From: Nomia melanderi
Lineage: Eukaryota > Arthropoda > Insecta > Hymenoptera > Halictidae
Direction of reading: 5' to 3'
Length of the DNA: 64,000 nucleotides
NCBI RefSeq assembly: GCF_051020985.1
Contig: NC_135003.1
Span: 11,153,501-11,217,500 of the forward strand
In this document: positions 37,392 to 49,050 of the stretch, piece after piece
Numbering within the stretch: position 1 is the stretch's first letter
Layout: each line of letters begins with the position of its first letter
Notes under the pieces: generated by a model
What the model was told of the DNA's origin: nothing
Database searches by the model: none
What the model saw: only the letters and a program-made list of their open reading frames with translations
Program-made: the position numbers and the translations under genes

Positions 37392-37665
37392 GTTCAAATG
37401 GTTCTTCCTGGAAGTGACGCTGGAGTCCTGCGATGATCCCCTGGAGTAGTGTCTGGAGAACACCTCGGCGAGCCTGGACCTGCCCGAGCTCGAAGCGTTC
37501 GACTTCGTTTTATTCGGCGGTGACTCGTCGGCCGTTTTCGTCAAATTCGGATTACTACTCTTGCGCTCCGGAAAAACTAAATGCTCGATGTTTGGCGTGT
37601 ATCCAGGATCGCTTCGGACGATATCCTGCAGGGTCACGCGGCCCCCGGCGCTCGGTCCGCCATTA
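37392..37665 (-). CDS. Second visible coding exon of the large gene
   Basis: The acceptor is ctgtttcag and the donor GAAC|GTAAGTG is near-consensus. The exon supplies one base to finish a Ser codon, then exactly 91 codons (visible residues 60-150), so it ends in phase 0. It begins SNGGPSAGGRVTLQDIV and continues through an RSDPGYTPNIEHLVFPER segment, the least low-complexity stretch of the protein and the best candidate for a conserved motif. It ends RSRLAEVFSRHYSRGSSQ...KNHLN. The GTG Val codon before TLQDIV is internal, not a start. The next exon opens in the same phase with STSLDSGGGG. Confidence 0.87.
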
Positions 37666-39256
37666 CTGAAACAGCCCGGGTCGGGCGATTCCTTTTTCAG
37701 CGAATTCCCCGTTCCGCGACCAAACGCGACGTTCCCGGTTCCATTCTACCGTATTTGCAAGTAAAACGATCGCACGGAAAAGCAACGGCCCCGAGAAATC
37801 AAAATTTTAGAAGCCGGGAGCTTCGGTCGCTCGGCTTCCCGCGAGACACACCCGCAGACCGCAGACAATCTTCCCGCGCGAACGGGATTTTCATGAAAGA
37901 ACGTCGGGACGGGGTACAAGGGAAACGTCCTGGGAACAAAAGGATGCCGAAGACAAAAGCGGATCGGGAAAACGCAGTGTCGCGCACGTTGACACGCGTA
38001 ATATCGGTTTAAAAGGGTTAATTACGCGAGCCCGCTGAAAGCCGAGATCTCCTCCGCGAGATTCTCTCCGCTTCCTTTCCGCCGGCGATCCGTCAAAGAC
38101 GATAAAGAAAAAATGGGAAACGGACGGCTGGTAATAAAAATGTCGACAACAGACCGCCCTGGGACCCGTTCGAACTGAAACACACCGGCGAAGACGGATA
38201 TGTAACACTGACAAAGGGAAAACACGCCGCGCGCAGATCGTTTCTCGTTTCGCCTTTGTGCACTATTACCGTTTGTTTTAATATTCTCGATCGTCGGTTT
38301 ACACGCGTATAACGTTTACGGGACCGGCGAAACGAGGGAAAAAGTTTGTCGCTCGGAAATTGCGCGGTCGTGCTTTTAATTCCGCCCGGAATTAATTTTA
38401 TGAAAATCGAATGGTATGCGGATAGTAGTTGTGTGCGAGATTGTTCTGATGGTAAATAATTTTTTAATTGACAATTCAAGTTACTTGCATTCGATGCATG
38501 GAAATATTTTGGGGTTGCACTTGGTGTACTGGAAGTTGTTGCAGAATCTAGAAAGGGGCGATTTTGCAGGTAAAAATACCTATGAAATGTGGAATAGTTT
38601 TATGTTACTTGAATAATTCGTTGAGAAACTCGGTTTTTCACATTTGCGGTGTACTCTTATGACGAAATGCAGCATGCATGATCATTACTTACTATTTCCA
38701 TTTATTGCGAAGACTAAAGCTGGTACGTTATTATATACTTGCATGCGCAAGTAGAAACGGTAAGTAATGAACAGATACGATGTGGGAGTCATATTCCATT
38801 ATGGGAACGCTTGGCAGGTTTTCAAGAACGGAGCTTCGTAGAGGGAAATTCTTCCGCGCAGTTTCAACTTACTTTGCTTTTTATGAGCGGATACAAAACC
38901 TATTAGTATAAAAAAAATAAAGTATAAAATTTCTAAACCCTGCAACAATTAAAACATTTCCAAGGAAAAATCCTTTATCTCATTTATTCGTTCATAATAC
39001 GGAATAATATATTCCGTCAGTTGTTATGGAATCACAATTGTTCGTATTTATCAAATTTAAACTCTCTGTAACGAGTTTACCATTCTATTACAAGTTACAC
39101 GATTAACGTCAAACTGAAATTCGATTAAAACACCGTTTGCAACAGTCGATGAAGTTAACAGTGTTAAAAGGGAAGGAAAAAATAGAAGACCGCAACGTTC
39201 GCGCAGATTATCCGGTGTAATAATTAAAATATTTTGAAACCGTTTCGCGTGCTGAC
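37666..39256 (-). other. Intron of 1.6 kb, no gene seen
   Basis: Donor CCCAG|GTCAGC, acceptor ctgtttcag. Arg-rich frames at 37700-38230 are in GC-rich sequence and overlap on both strands, so they are taken as chance. Confidence 0.78.
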
Positions 39257-39431
39257 CTGGGTCCAAAGCCGTGCGACTGCCTCTGGCCTCGTCTCTTCCC
39301 GTTTCCGCGGCCGGGCTTGATGTTCGTCGCCTCGGCTAATTGCAGCAGGCGGTTACGATGCTGCCGCAACAGCGGGTCCTCCCTGCGATTCATTTTAACC
39401 GGTGCAAGTGGAACCCTGTCGTCCCTACATC
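39257..39431 (-). CDS. First visible coding exon of the large gene
   Basis: The exon follows a good acceptor (pyrimidine-rich tract ending ttgcag, AG at 39433-39432) and ends at a CCCAG|GTCAGC donor (GT at 39256-39255). It opens with two bases completing a codon, then encodes 57 residues, then leaves AG for the next exon. The peptide starts CRDDRVPLAPVKMNRRED and is very basic (QHRNR, GKRRGQRQ). Met at visible residue 14 (ATG at about 39394) could be an internal start in an isoform, but phase continuity at the acceptor favours an upstream coding exon. The 2-nt tail joins the T that opens the next exon to give Ser. I recognise no domain. Confidence 0.75.
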
Positions 39432-39582
39432 CTGCAATCGAAACGAACAACGATCAAGACAATACGTCAACCGAAAGAACAGTCGTGATGTCGACAAGAC
39501 ACTATAAACATTCGCCATTAATGTTTAAAGTTTAAAGCGAATTTGACAAATTTAAATGTTATTTACTCTTTTCTAATATACA

Positions 39583-39800
39583 TTAACACGTTAAACGCCA
39601 TGCCAGTCACTGGTGACTGATCCTTCTGAAAGACTAGAAAACAATCGTGACACACATGATAACCGATGTGAAATGAAAATGTTTAATAACGTAACTAAGT
39701 TGGTGACTAAATAATTAATAATTGTTCCTGCTTTTCTTTGCTACAAAAGAAAACCTCTACGGAAAAACGCTCAAGACTTTCGTGGCTCTTAACGCGTTAA
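39583..39800. mobile_element. TTAA-bounded MITE-like element
   Basis: The left end TTAACACGTTAAACGCCATG and the reverse complement of the right end TTAACGCGTTAAGAGCCACG agree at most positions, followed by a shared AGTC. TTAA is at both ends and also repeated inside, which leaves the exact boundary uncertain. The 218-bp interior is non-coding. The element lies about 150 bp upstream of the first visible exon's acceptor. Confidence 0.55.
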
Positions 39801-40466
39801 ATATCATTTTTCTCTGATCAATCGTCAACCTCTAGAGTAAACGTAGATGTAGAGTAAGCATCAACTTCTTGTCTTTTCTTAATAAATTATTAACGATGAA
39901 GTAGCTATTTCGTAACACGGTTACGAAAGAAATCACAGGACAAGGGGTGAAACAAACGAATTCATAAAACATCGAACCGGGGCCGTAGAGGAAAACAATT
40001 AAAGCATCGAGCGAGTACATTAATCCGCTTAAAATGCGGCCGGCCGGCTGCAGGATGGAATACCACTGCCAAATATTCCCGATTTTTCATCGTCGTAATA
40101 ACGGAACGGGGTCAGCGAGGCGAATAGAAACGGCGATCGCGGTGTCTTTATGGCTTTTACCCGCGCGTTAATTCCCGACCGTTTAATATCTCCAGTGTCG
40201 GGCCGGTTAATCCCGTCGAGCCGCATCTTTCGACGCTTATTATTTTTCTTCCCGCGGTTGAAACACGCGGGAACGCTCGCTCGTCCTCCCCGCTGGCCGA
40301 CTTCCGAAGTTTCGTGTAATTAAATCGGTCTGTTCGATATTGCTTGTCCTTCCTCGGTAAAGAACTCAATTATCGGCGACGCCCTGTTTCCCGTTAATGG
40401 GATATTTTAATCAGCGGCCGAATATGGCTGCTCGCACGGTTGGAGATCCCCGAGATAGAGACCGCA

Positions 40467-40827
40467 TTAACCCTTTGCGGCGCCAAGTGTTTTTGGTTCT
40501 TCACTTCGAACACCTGCGTCAGCGGTATTTAATTCGATTAGCGATCAACATGGCGTTATAACCATTGATTCGGGAACATTCAGAAAACTCATGCACTTTG
40601 TTGAATACCACATATCGTATTTGAAGTCTGATCTAACTATGAAACATTGTTTTACGTAAAAATAAAATTGACAACAACAATCGTAGGTTTTAGAGAGCAT
40701 CATCCATTTTTGATAATCTTTTTATTTATATTATGATCGTCAGTTTGATATACGATGTAATTACGAAGAAAGTACTTAGCTACAAGAATGAAATTGAATG
40801 TTGAGACACAGAACCACAAAGGGTTAA
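40467..40827. mobile_element. TTAA-bounded MITE-like element (CCCTTTG ends)
   Basis: The left end TTAACCCTTTGCGG and the reverse complement of the right end TTAACCCTTTGTGG match at 13 of 14 bases. CCC after TTAA is typical of piggyBac-type termini. The 361-bp interior has no transposase frame. Confidence 0.57.
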
Positions 40828-41390
40828 AGGCGGTGAACAACGTTACACAAGACGTTCTCGTGAAACGTAAGCCGCGTTTCGTTTCTGCAACGCAACGGAT
40901 CGCAATTACCGGCCCGCGAATTTTTCTCCCCGGGGACCCCGTCGGATCGGGAACTGAATTCACCACCGACACTCGAGCTCGGCATGCTTTTATTCTCTCC
41001 CCGAAGTGAGAATCGTCGGCAAAGTCCTGGCATGGACTGCCCGAAACGTGACTCCCGTATTTTTTTCTCTTTCCCCTCTTTTTTTGTCTGTTTCACGTTA
41101 ATAACTTGTGGCATTGTTCCGCCATTGTACGACTTCCGCGAACGCCGGCCTTTATCTACCTTCAAACGAGGCAATTTTCATCGGGACATTCTTTTCCTTT
41201 GGTCAAGTGTTTTCGGTTCCAAAACGAAGGGAATATGAAACCGGTCTGACGAGATTAAACAAACTCGTAACTGAATTTGGTTTATAATAAATTCGATATT
41301 GCAAATGTCAAATGGCATCGATTGAGACGAGCGTGGTTACGAAATATAAAGATAAACAACGATCGTTAGTTCAGTTTTTAACTCCGTAAT

Positions 41391-41392
<2 letters not shown>

Positions 41393-41452
<60 letters not shown>
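41393..41452. repeat. (TA)n microsatellite
   Basis: About 24 TA units followed by tgtatatata. Likely polymorphic; the frame reading Tyr-Ile repeats is not a gene. Confidence 0.9.
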
Positions 41453-44400
41453 GATTGTTCGTTGTATAATATTTCAGTCCTGCGTTTATCTCTGAAACGC
41501 GAATTTCCCACGGAAAACTGTGGTACACTCTACATACGCGTCATAATTTCTTTTAAACAGTTATCGATCAAATTATCAGCAAAATATCCATATGCACACC
41601 GCTCCGCTAATTGGTACAGGTATCCGACCGGTGGTCAGCTATAATGTGCTTAATTATAACGTCAGATATCGATGAAAGTTTGCGGCTTCCGGCCGTTCGA
41701 GCAAACAGCTTACGCATCAAATAATGTGCCCGGAAAAATTTCATATAAGTTCCAAACTATTTTGCCACGGAATTCCAATGAACGGACGTTAACGCGAAAC
41801 CCGGCGCGAGTGCCGAAGAAGAATCTAATATAACGTAAAAATTTGATTAACCGGCTAATGGGGCGTAAATTGTTTCCCACCGACCGTGATTTTAACTCGT
41901 TCACGTTGTCCGAGCGTGATGAATTTCACATGCATCCGTTTGAGTCCGTTCGACGAATATTAAACATTATATTTAACCAGAATGAAATATTTTCGCGTCG
42001 CCGAACAGAGCCGTTTACTCTTCGATGCTTCCACCAAATTCAAGATTCGTTTCCGCTATTATTCACGAGTATATTTCGCGCAGCTGAGAACACACGCGTT
42101 TTTGTTAATGTTTGAAACACGCTCGATACTTTTGCGCGTTGTCAATTTAACAAGTGGGGTATCCCCGATGAAAAACATTCGCGAATTTGCAGCAAACATA
42201 TGCACCGTCGCGGAATGTCGCGCGAAGTCTATAACTGGCGCATCAATCGGATTTTATCTGCTCAATGTGACGAATGATGTTTCTTTGAGATTGTCAACGG
42301 TTCGTGGTTTGCTAGAATAAACAGTAGACTTGACGTGACTCCATGAGAGAAAGTCTAATAGTATCAAATTCCAAAATACGTGTGATTTCATGCATCAGAA
42401 TCATCGAAAACTGGATTGATCGTATTCGTTCCACCAAATGCGGTCTTGGTGGTCGTTTTAATGGTATTATGTGTTACGCGGAATGACATCGTGTGTGCTT
42501 AATGATAAAGCAATGAGCTCCTGATTGTCTTTTATATTTTCCATTTTATATGGATTCAATGTTCTATTGTTCTAATTGGGAAACTCTGTACTTTGCGTGT
42601 AACAGCCGTGTAACAGCCATACGTGCATCGGTCCGCGAAATAAACATCGCGACGACCTATCAGAAATGAAAGCCCACGGTCGTACAACTTGGTAGTAATT
42701 CCACTTCTCAAAAGATCGTGCCCGGCATCCGCTTTGGAATTTCCAACGGTGGAACGCTCGGTGCTGCGCTGCATTTTCAATATTGACATATCAGGGATAG
42801 AACGGAACAAACAGGAGCGGCGGGGTGAGTAATCAAACGTGCCCCTCCCCTGCCTTCCTCCCTCGTTCCGTCTTACTGTATTTGCATTATTATTCGTATG
42901 ATCGGTATCATTGGAAATTGCCTTTGACGTCAGCGCTATCCACTCATGCAAATAAATGAAACGAATAGGAAATGCTGTCTCGGATGAAACAACGCTATTG
43001 TCAGGATTAAAGTCTGACGGCGTGTCGCTGTGCATTGTTCATTCTTAAAAACTGGGTGAAATCGAGTTCGAAATACTAAAGATTCAGTTTTCATTCTGAG
43101 TTCAAAGTGACTCGATCTTCGTCGTGCCGTTTTATCGTCGCGCGATTTTTTACGTGGAGCGAATAGGCAAAACGAAATTCCAACTGAAATGGGTAATTAA
43201 ATGTCGTTGAAATCAATTTCATTGGAATTCATTGCTCGCCACTGTTTGATTTGTTGAACTGAAATAAATATTCTAGAAGAGGAATTCGTTGTACACTAAA
43301 ATAAATTGATATACATTGAAGAATGTTGTTATGCGAGCATTAATTTTTACGAAAATTCTTTTTCTCTCGAAGGACAAACATCATCGTTCATTCCATATGT
43401 GATCGATCATTTCCGGACTGCGGTCTGCATTACAAAGTGTACATTTGTAGCAATTTAAAAGTTAATTATCTTTGTGATTAATTACCCGTAACCGCTTGCC
43501 ACAGTTTGCAGAGACGCTCCCGTTGTCAGTTAACGAAAACTCGCCTGTTGTTGAAACTACGAAATAATAATGACGCTGATCGCTGTTCGACAAATGGAAA
43601 TATGAGATTTCGAACGGACAGTTGGTTTTTTACGCTCGTTGAAATGCCCCGATCGAATGGCGGTTCGTGAACAAGCATCAAATGGGGGAGCAAATTGTGT
43701 GGTCAATGCCGCGGAAAAACGAACGGATTTCCCTGTGTTTCTCAGTGCTCGTGTTTGGCTAAGCCACTCCATAAATTGCAAATTCTGATTGGGATTTACG
43801 AGCGGCGTGTGTTACAGACTTTCAAAACGAAAACTACCGCGGTCCGTAGCCGGTACTTCGGCGCGTGAGATCGGGATTTATGGTTACTCGGTTAAAAAGG
43901 AAAGAGAACTAAAGAACAAGGAACGGTCACGGATCGTCTTGACAATCTTGCCCGTTCTGTATCGATACCACGATACTCCCCCGGGGTAGAACCGATACGT
44001 TACCAATATCGAAGGAAGAATTACCGATATATTCTTTAATTTTAGCTGTCACAGAAATATTATGTAAAATATTCATCTTTATTCGATGTAAAAATGTTTA
44101 AAAAATGTATTTCATGTATTACGTTTTATCTTCAATATAACCGTTAAAATCGAAGCACCGAAATATGATGTAATAGGAGTACTCAAATATTTGGAATTTT
44201 TAATTGACCAAGATTGATTTTGCTCATTCAAGGACACAATGCGTTCCGCGAACTGTGCAAACACGGAATTCAATGGAAACGAGGAATGATACGGCGTTAA
44301 ACTCATGGTTAATAAAAACGGAAGTAATTTTAAACGATTCTACGTAACGATTAATGAACAAGTTCGAAGCGATACCGCTTCATGACCACAACCGCACTGT

Positions 44401-44699
44401 GATTACAAGTTGGGAGCGATTAAATGCGTTACGTAGCATTTGAAATAATAATTGAAGTCGCGTCAATTTTGGAGAGAAGTGACCGGTGTGCAGAATGAAA
44501 TGAACGAAAGCTTCTTATCGTGAATGTTCTAAAATTCAATTCAGGGGTAGCACATTATACGACTGAAAACTGAATATTAAAACCTGAAAAACTGAATCAG
44601 TCGTAAGTAGGAAAGTCTACGTGTGCACCGAGTGATTCTATTGTAACGAATCCAATGTCCAAAGAACGCATAACAATGGCTCAGGATAGATAAAGACAA

Positions 44700-44810
44700 A
44701 TCCGGGTCACTGAGGATTGAGAAACCCCATCTGTAGAAATCCTGGATCGAGAAACAAAATCGGATCCATCTGGGACTGAATGACCAGTATTGGATCAACC
44801 CGATACACAC
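44700..44810. repeat. Degenerate 30-bp-period repeat
   Basis: ggattga (44714), ggatcga (44744) and ggactga (44773) recur at 30-bp spacing, each followed by a related gaaac or gaatga word. Looser copies continue to about 45180. The period and vocabulary resemble the 7200-7300 tract, suggesting a shared repeat family. Confidence 0.5.
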
Positions 44811-47800
44811 ACCACTAAATCGGACGAATTTAAAGCCGATAGGATCGAATCGGATTAACGCAGGACAAAGGGACTCAAATCAGAATAATGTTGAATGGAG
44901 GTGCTCGAATGAATCCAATTTAGAAAAAAACAAACGAAGACCTGGGATTCTAATTTGGGATCAAAAGAATTGGGTCCATCGAAGACATGGACACCCGAAT
45001 CGAGTGAACCATAAACCAAGAGGTCCGATTGACACCAATTTAGGATTGACAGACCTGATCTGCTCCATTTCCGAACTCAGAGATCCTAGTCTTTGAACTT
45101 TCGAAATCGGAAATTCAATCTAGAATAACTCAAGATTCGGAACTGAAAATCTTAATACTCTAATCCTGAATCCTCAGGGATAGGGTTCTTCTGGAGCAAA
45201 TGTCTTCCAGTTCTAATGGTAAGTTCCATCCCTCATTTTAGATTCGTCAATGAACATCGCTTGTCTTCAAATTATTAATGTTTAATAGTTTGGTAATAAC
45301 ATTGTAACTGATGAATGTTGGAACAGAATAAAAGTTCCATTGTTTCCTAGCAGAAGATTGGACTTCCGTGGAAATCGGAGTGTCTCTAGTACTCAATTTC
45401 ATGAGTTTTTCGATGCGTACTGCCACCAGCTATCGCGAATCGATTTGTAACATGTCAGACAGGCTCACCCCCCACCCCTCCCCTTTTTATCCCTGTCCTT
45501 TTTGTCGAACAATTAACCACGACATTGGTCTCGATAACAACGAAACAGCTACCTGTATCCGTTGTTTTCGGTATACGTACGAATAGAACATAGGGATACG
45601 AAATGGAATGGAACAACGAGAAATGAATATTCCGGTCACGTTTCCGTGTCAGTCACCGTACCTCGATGCGAAGGTTTATCAGTTTTGCATGAAAATCAAC
45701 CTATTTTATAATGGAGTTCCAGTATTCTATGAGCGCCAGCACAAATGATAAAAGATCGTTGTTTAAAATAAATACATTTAAAGACTTGCATTATTTCAAA
45801 ACAGTATGGTATTGATCAATAAGGATTGATAAAAAATAAATTTCTTTAAAGCTTCCATTAAAAGGACGCAGCGTAATAAAACAAATTCTATGGAAAGTAT
45901 ACGTGTATAGTATACGCGGGGCTGGTTCAAGAGACGGATCAAATAAAAGAGAACTCCGGGGTTCGACACGTTCCTTCGTAATGAAACCGAGGGGAGAGCC
46001 TGAACGTGTTTAATGTCACCTCGTACCTGAGTCAATGATACTACCAACATCCCTTCTACGTGCTTATTCAAAGGGGGAGCTTTCTTGTTGACAGTTGAAT
46101 CCTATAACTGAATTATTAAATCGTCTCGTCACTGAACCAACGTACCAACGGGAGAAAAATCAATTTCGATAGTCTTTGTTGGTATTTAAATACATTCATC
46201 ATACGGGGTGTGAATTTATACACCCTGTCACGACATATTCAACACATTCTTGGATGCCTTTGATCGTGTCAAACGATTGTATATCCGTAAATACAGTTTC
46301 CAAAATATTTTCCTTCCACTGTATATTCCTTCCAATGTCATATTCAACGGTTCCGTCAAAAAACATTCAACGAAACACCTTGAAAATGCCACTGTCGAAT
46401 ATTATGATTCTCCGCTTGCGCGCTCGTTGAAATAACCGCTTCTTGTTTCAACCAGGAAATTCCTCGGGTTTAAATAATTCCCCCTGCTCGATGCCCTGAA
46501 GAACGTCGTCTCAGCAAGTGCAAAGTAGAGCTTTCAAGATTTGGCGCGCTTCAACACGGGCCTCCACGGTGTTACTCGTTTCCATGCACACACGCGCGAA
46601 CACAACGACCGCGCTGAAACCCGCGCAATATTCCACGTGAACACACAATGTCGGCATTATCCGGTGGCTTTCGTGTTCGCAGCCAGATAAATACAACGAG
46701 GACGGCGTTAAGTCAACATCGCGCGGTTATCTGGACTTCCCTGAGAGGAAAACGCTCGTAAAGACAGAAACGGTCCGCTCGGAAAGCTCTTAAAGCCCCG
46801 GCCATCATCGAATTACGCGAGATTTTCGAGGGTCACGCCATTGTGTCGCGTTTTCGGGGCATCATGGAAATTTTCCGGACGTCCTCCCTACGGCCCTTCT
46901 TTCCCACTGCTATTCTCATTTTTAACGCTATATTAGAAGAAGAATTCTATTCATTTTGTCGGCAGAATTTTAACCGAGGGCGGTGAGAAAATTGAACAAT
47001 AGAACGCGATGCAGATTATAAATGAATTTATGAATTCGTTAGTTTTAACATTTCTCTACGATTATCCCTAACGTTTGCGTTGTCTTGAAAGAGAAATATG
47101 CGTAATAAATATGTCAGTTGAATACATCTTTAATTGGAAAATAAGATTGTGGAACGTTCGAATTATCTTTTAGCAGTTCTTCTCCGATATTCCATGTGAA
47201 ATCGAGTAATCGTTTTAAGGGTAATACAATATTCTACAAGCTTGAAATGTCAAGGAGTAGGAATACGCCATATAATGATGAATACTATGAAGTGTAAATT
47301 CATACTTTGTTTTTTTTTTCAAATGATTAAACCGTTCTGAAACGTTCTTATTTTAAGTATTGTTACGGCGGTGTAAGTTAGATAGAACATCTGAAACATT
47401 GACTTCAAACAATCCATGATAACACGATTTACAACGTATTACACCGATCTCTCGGAGGAAGTAACTGCGTTTGACAGATGCACATGCGACTGGATTTCAA
47501 TGCCCTTAATGATCAATCTTGGTAATCCTTCTTCTGCCGTCTGAGAGATTAATTAATCACGTAACCGAACAAATCCTCTCTGAGAGATCCCTCGCTGATA
47601 GATGCTCGAAGTTGGGGTGAAATTCCGTTATGCAATTTCGCGGATGATTTCCCCATGGAACGCACGGTAAACCATAAAACTTTGTATCGGGCATAATAAC
47701 GGGCGGTTCTCAGACAGACAAACAGTATCGACCAGACTTTTTCAATCAAGCCATCCAGAAGAATCGTATATTGGGTATTTCAATCGTTATTTGCGAATGT

Positions 47801-49017
47801 AACTGCGTCGCACTCCACCGACCGTGAAAATATTATGGCGCAGTGAATCAATTCACCTCTGTATTTTAATTAGTATGCTTTACGAACCATTCTCAATGAC
47901 CAAATTAATCTATACAAAATTGAATATCACAGTTTGTACTGTCATTCCATTTTGGAGCTAAATTTAAATCGGTATGTACCTAATATTCTTATAAATAGCA
48001 CGAATAGTGTGATCTTCGAATTGGAAAAAGTTTGATAATCATAAATACCATAGACATTTTTTATTTACTTTTACCCAAACACAGGCGTAATACATAGGTG
48101 TTCCGAAAGAAGATATGGAAATTTGCCAGGACAAACTATAGCCATGGTCTTAAAGACTTGAACTCTGCAATACGGAACTCTAGAGTGAGAGTCTCGTGGA
48201 GATAAGAGCTCTAAACGACCAGACAGAGAGAAGATTGGAGTCCAGTTGATTCTAACTTAATCTAGATTATCGAAAGTCATCAGATCCTAGAAACTTCAGA
48301 AGTCTCGTACTGATAGGATTCTAGTTTGGTCTGTTCCAGGCTGACCTTAACTGCTGAGGGCATTCCCCCCAAAACCCCCAGTGTCAAACCCCCAAGCCGT
48401 TTTCTTTCAAGTAAGATCTCAACAATGTATCGAGGTATTACGGAAGGAATATTGAACTTCTTTTAGCCAAGACAGTTGCCAAAGTCTCGAGAATCCTCGA
48501 AACAAAATATTCCAGAAGCTACAATTTGTGTTCGCATAATGAATATACATGCTTCCAGTTGACCCTTATTTTTCGTACATCCTGCGCTATAGGGACAGTT
48601 GCTAATTTACACTTCGCATAAAGAATTAACCATTTGTCTTACTTTCTCCCACGATAAATTGCACTATTTCCTTAGAACACAGCGATGCCACAAACACTGG
48701 CTTACATTTCTGTGTCTAATTTTAGGTCGCAACAGAACTCCGTCAAGCACCACCTTGTTAGAATGTCACGTAGAAACTCTCGCAGACTTAATGATCTATA
48801 CAAACGTATTCTACCAGCGTACTATGTGGCCACAGGGTAGTAGAATCCTGTAATAGAATACTATGATATATCAGGCGTAGGGTTCAATGAGGAACTCCAT
48901 GGAGCATTATATCGTCACGCGTGGATAGCACGGGTCTTTCCAGTGTGCGTCAAGGGTCACAGTTGAAGATGGGGCGCATGCATAATTCGCGTTTTCGAGT
49001 ACCGTGGGGAGAAATGC

Positions 49018-49050
49018 TGAGAGAGAGAGAGAGTGAGAGAGAGAGAGAGG
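49018..49050. repeat. (GA)n microsatellite
   Basis: Two GA runs split by a GT interruption. Frames crossing it are Arg/Glu or Ser/Leu repeats and are discounted. Confidence 0.8.

Larger units (their letters stand above)
2004..39431 (-). other. Large multi-exon minus-strand gene (3' part; 5' end not found)
   Basis: Seven exons in transcript order: 39257-39431, 37392-37665, 33213-33508, 28040-28256, 26195-27707, 24525-25755 and, tentatively, 2004-2079. The phases match at all six junctions (2, 0, 2, 0, 1, 2), and the joined frame is 1,260 codons counting the partial first residue's remainder and the stop. Introns are 1591, 3883, 4956, 332, 439 and about 22,445 nt. The protein is rich in Ser, Gln, Pro and Arg, with no transmembrane or globular catalytic domain that I can see. 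I do not recognise the family. The adaptor-like composition (polyQ, PxxPxR, RSxSxP) suggests a scaffold, which is inference. The first visible exon starts in phase, so at least one upstream exon should exist unless a transcript starts at the internal Met within it. Confidence 0.85.

Noticed and set aside
42556..43035. 159-codon minus-strand frame with a true ATG start
   Set aside because: No recognisable domain or splice context, and a frame of this length is expected about once by chance in 64 kb.
45368..45586. Frame with two CxxC pairs (PCPFCRT ... TCIRC), zinc-ribbon-like
   Set aside because: The frame is short, crosses a C-rich simple tract, and has no homologous context; probably chance.
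48356..48400. C-rich runs that could form a minus-strand quadruplex
   Set aside because: Only three separate runs with long spacers, so weaker than the 60781 motif.
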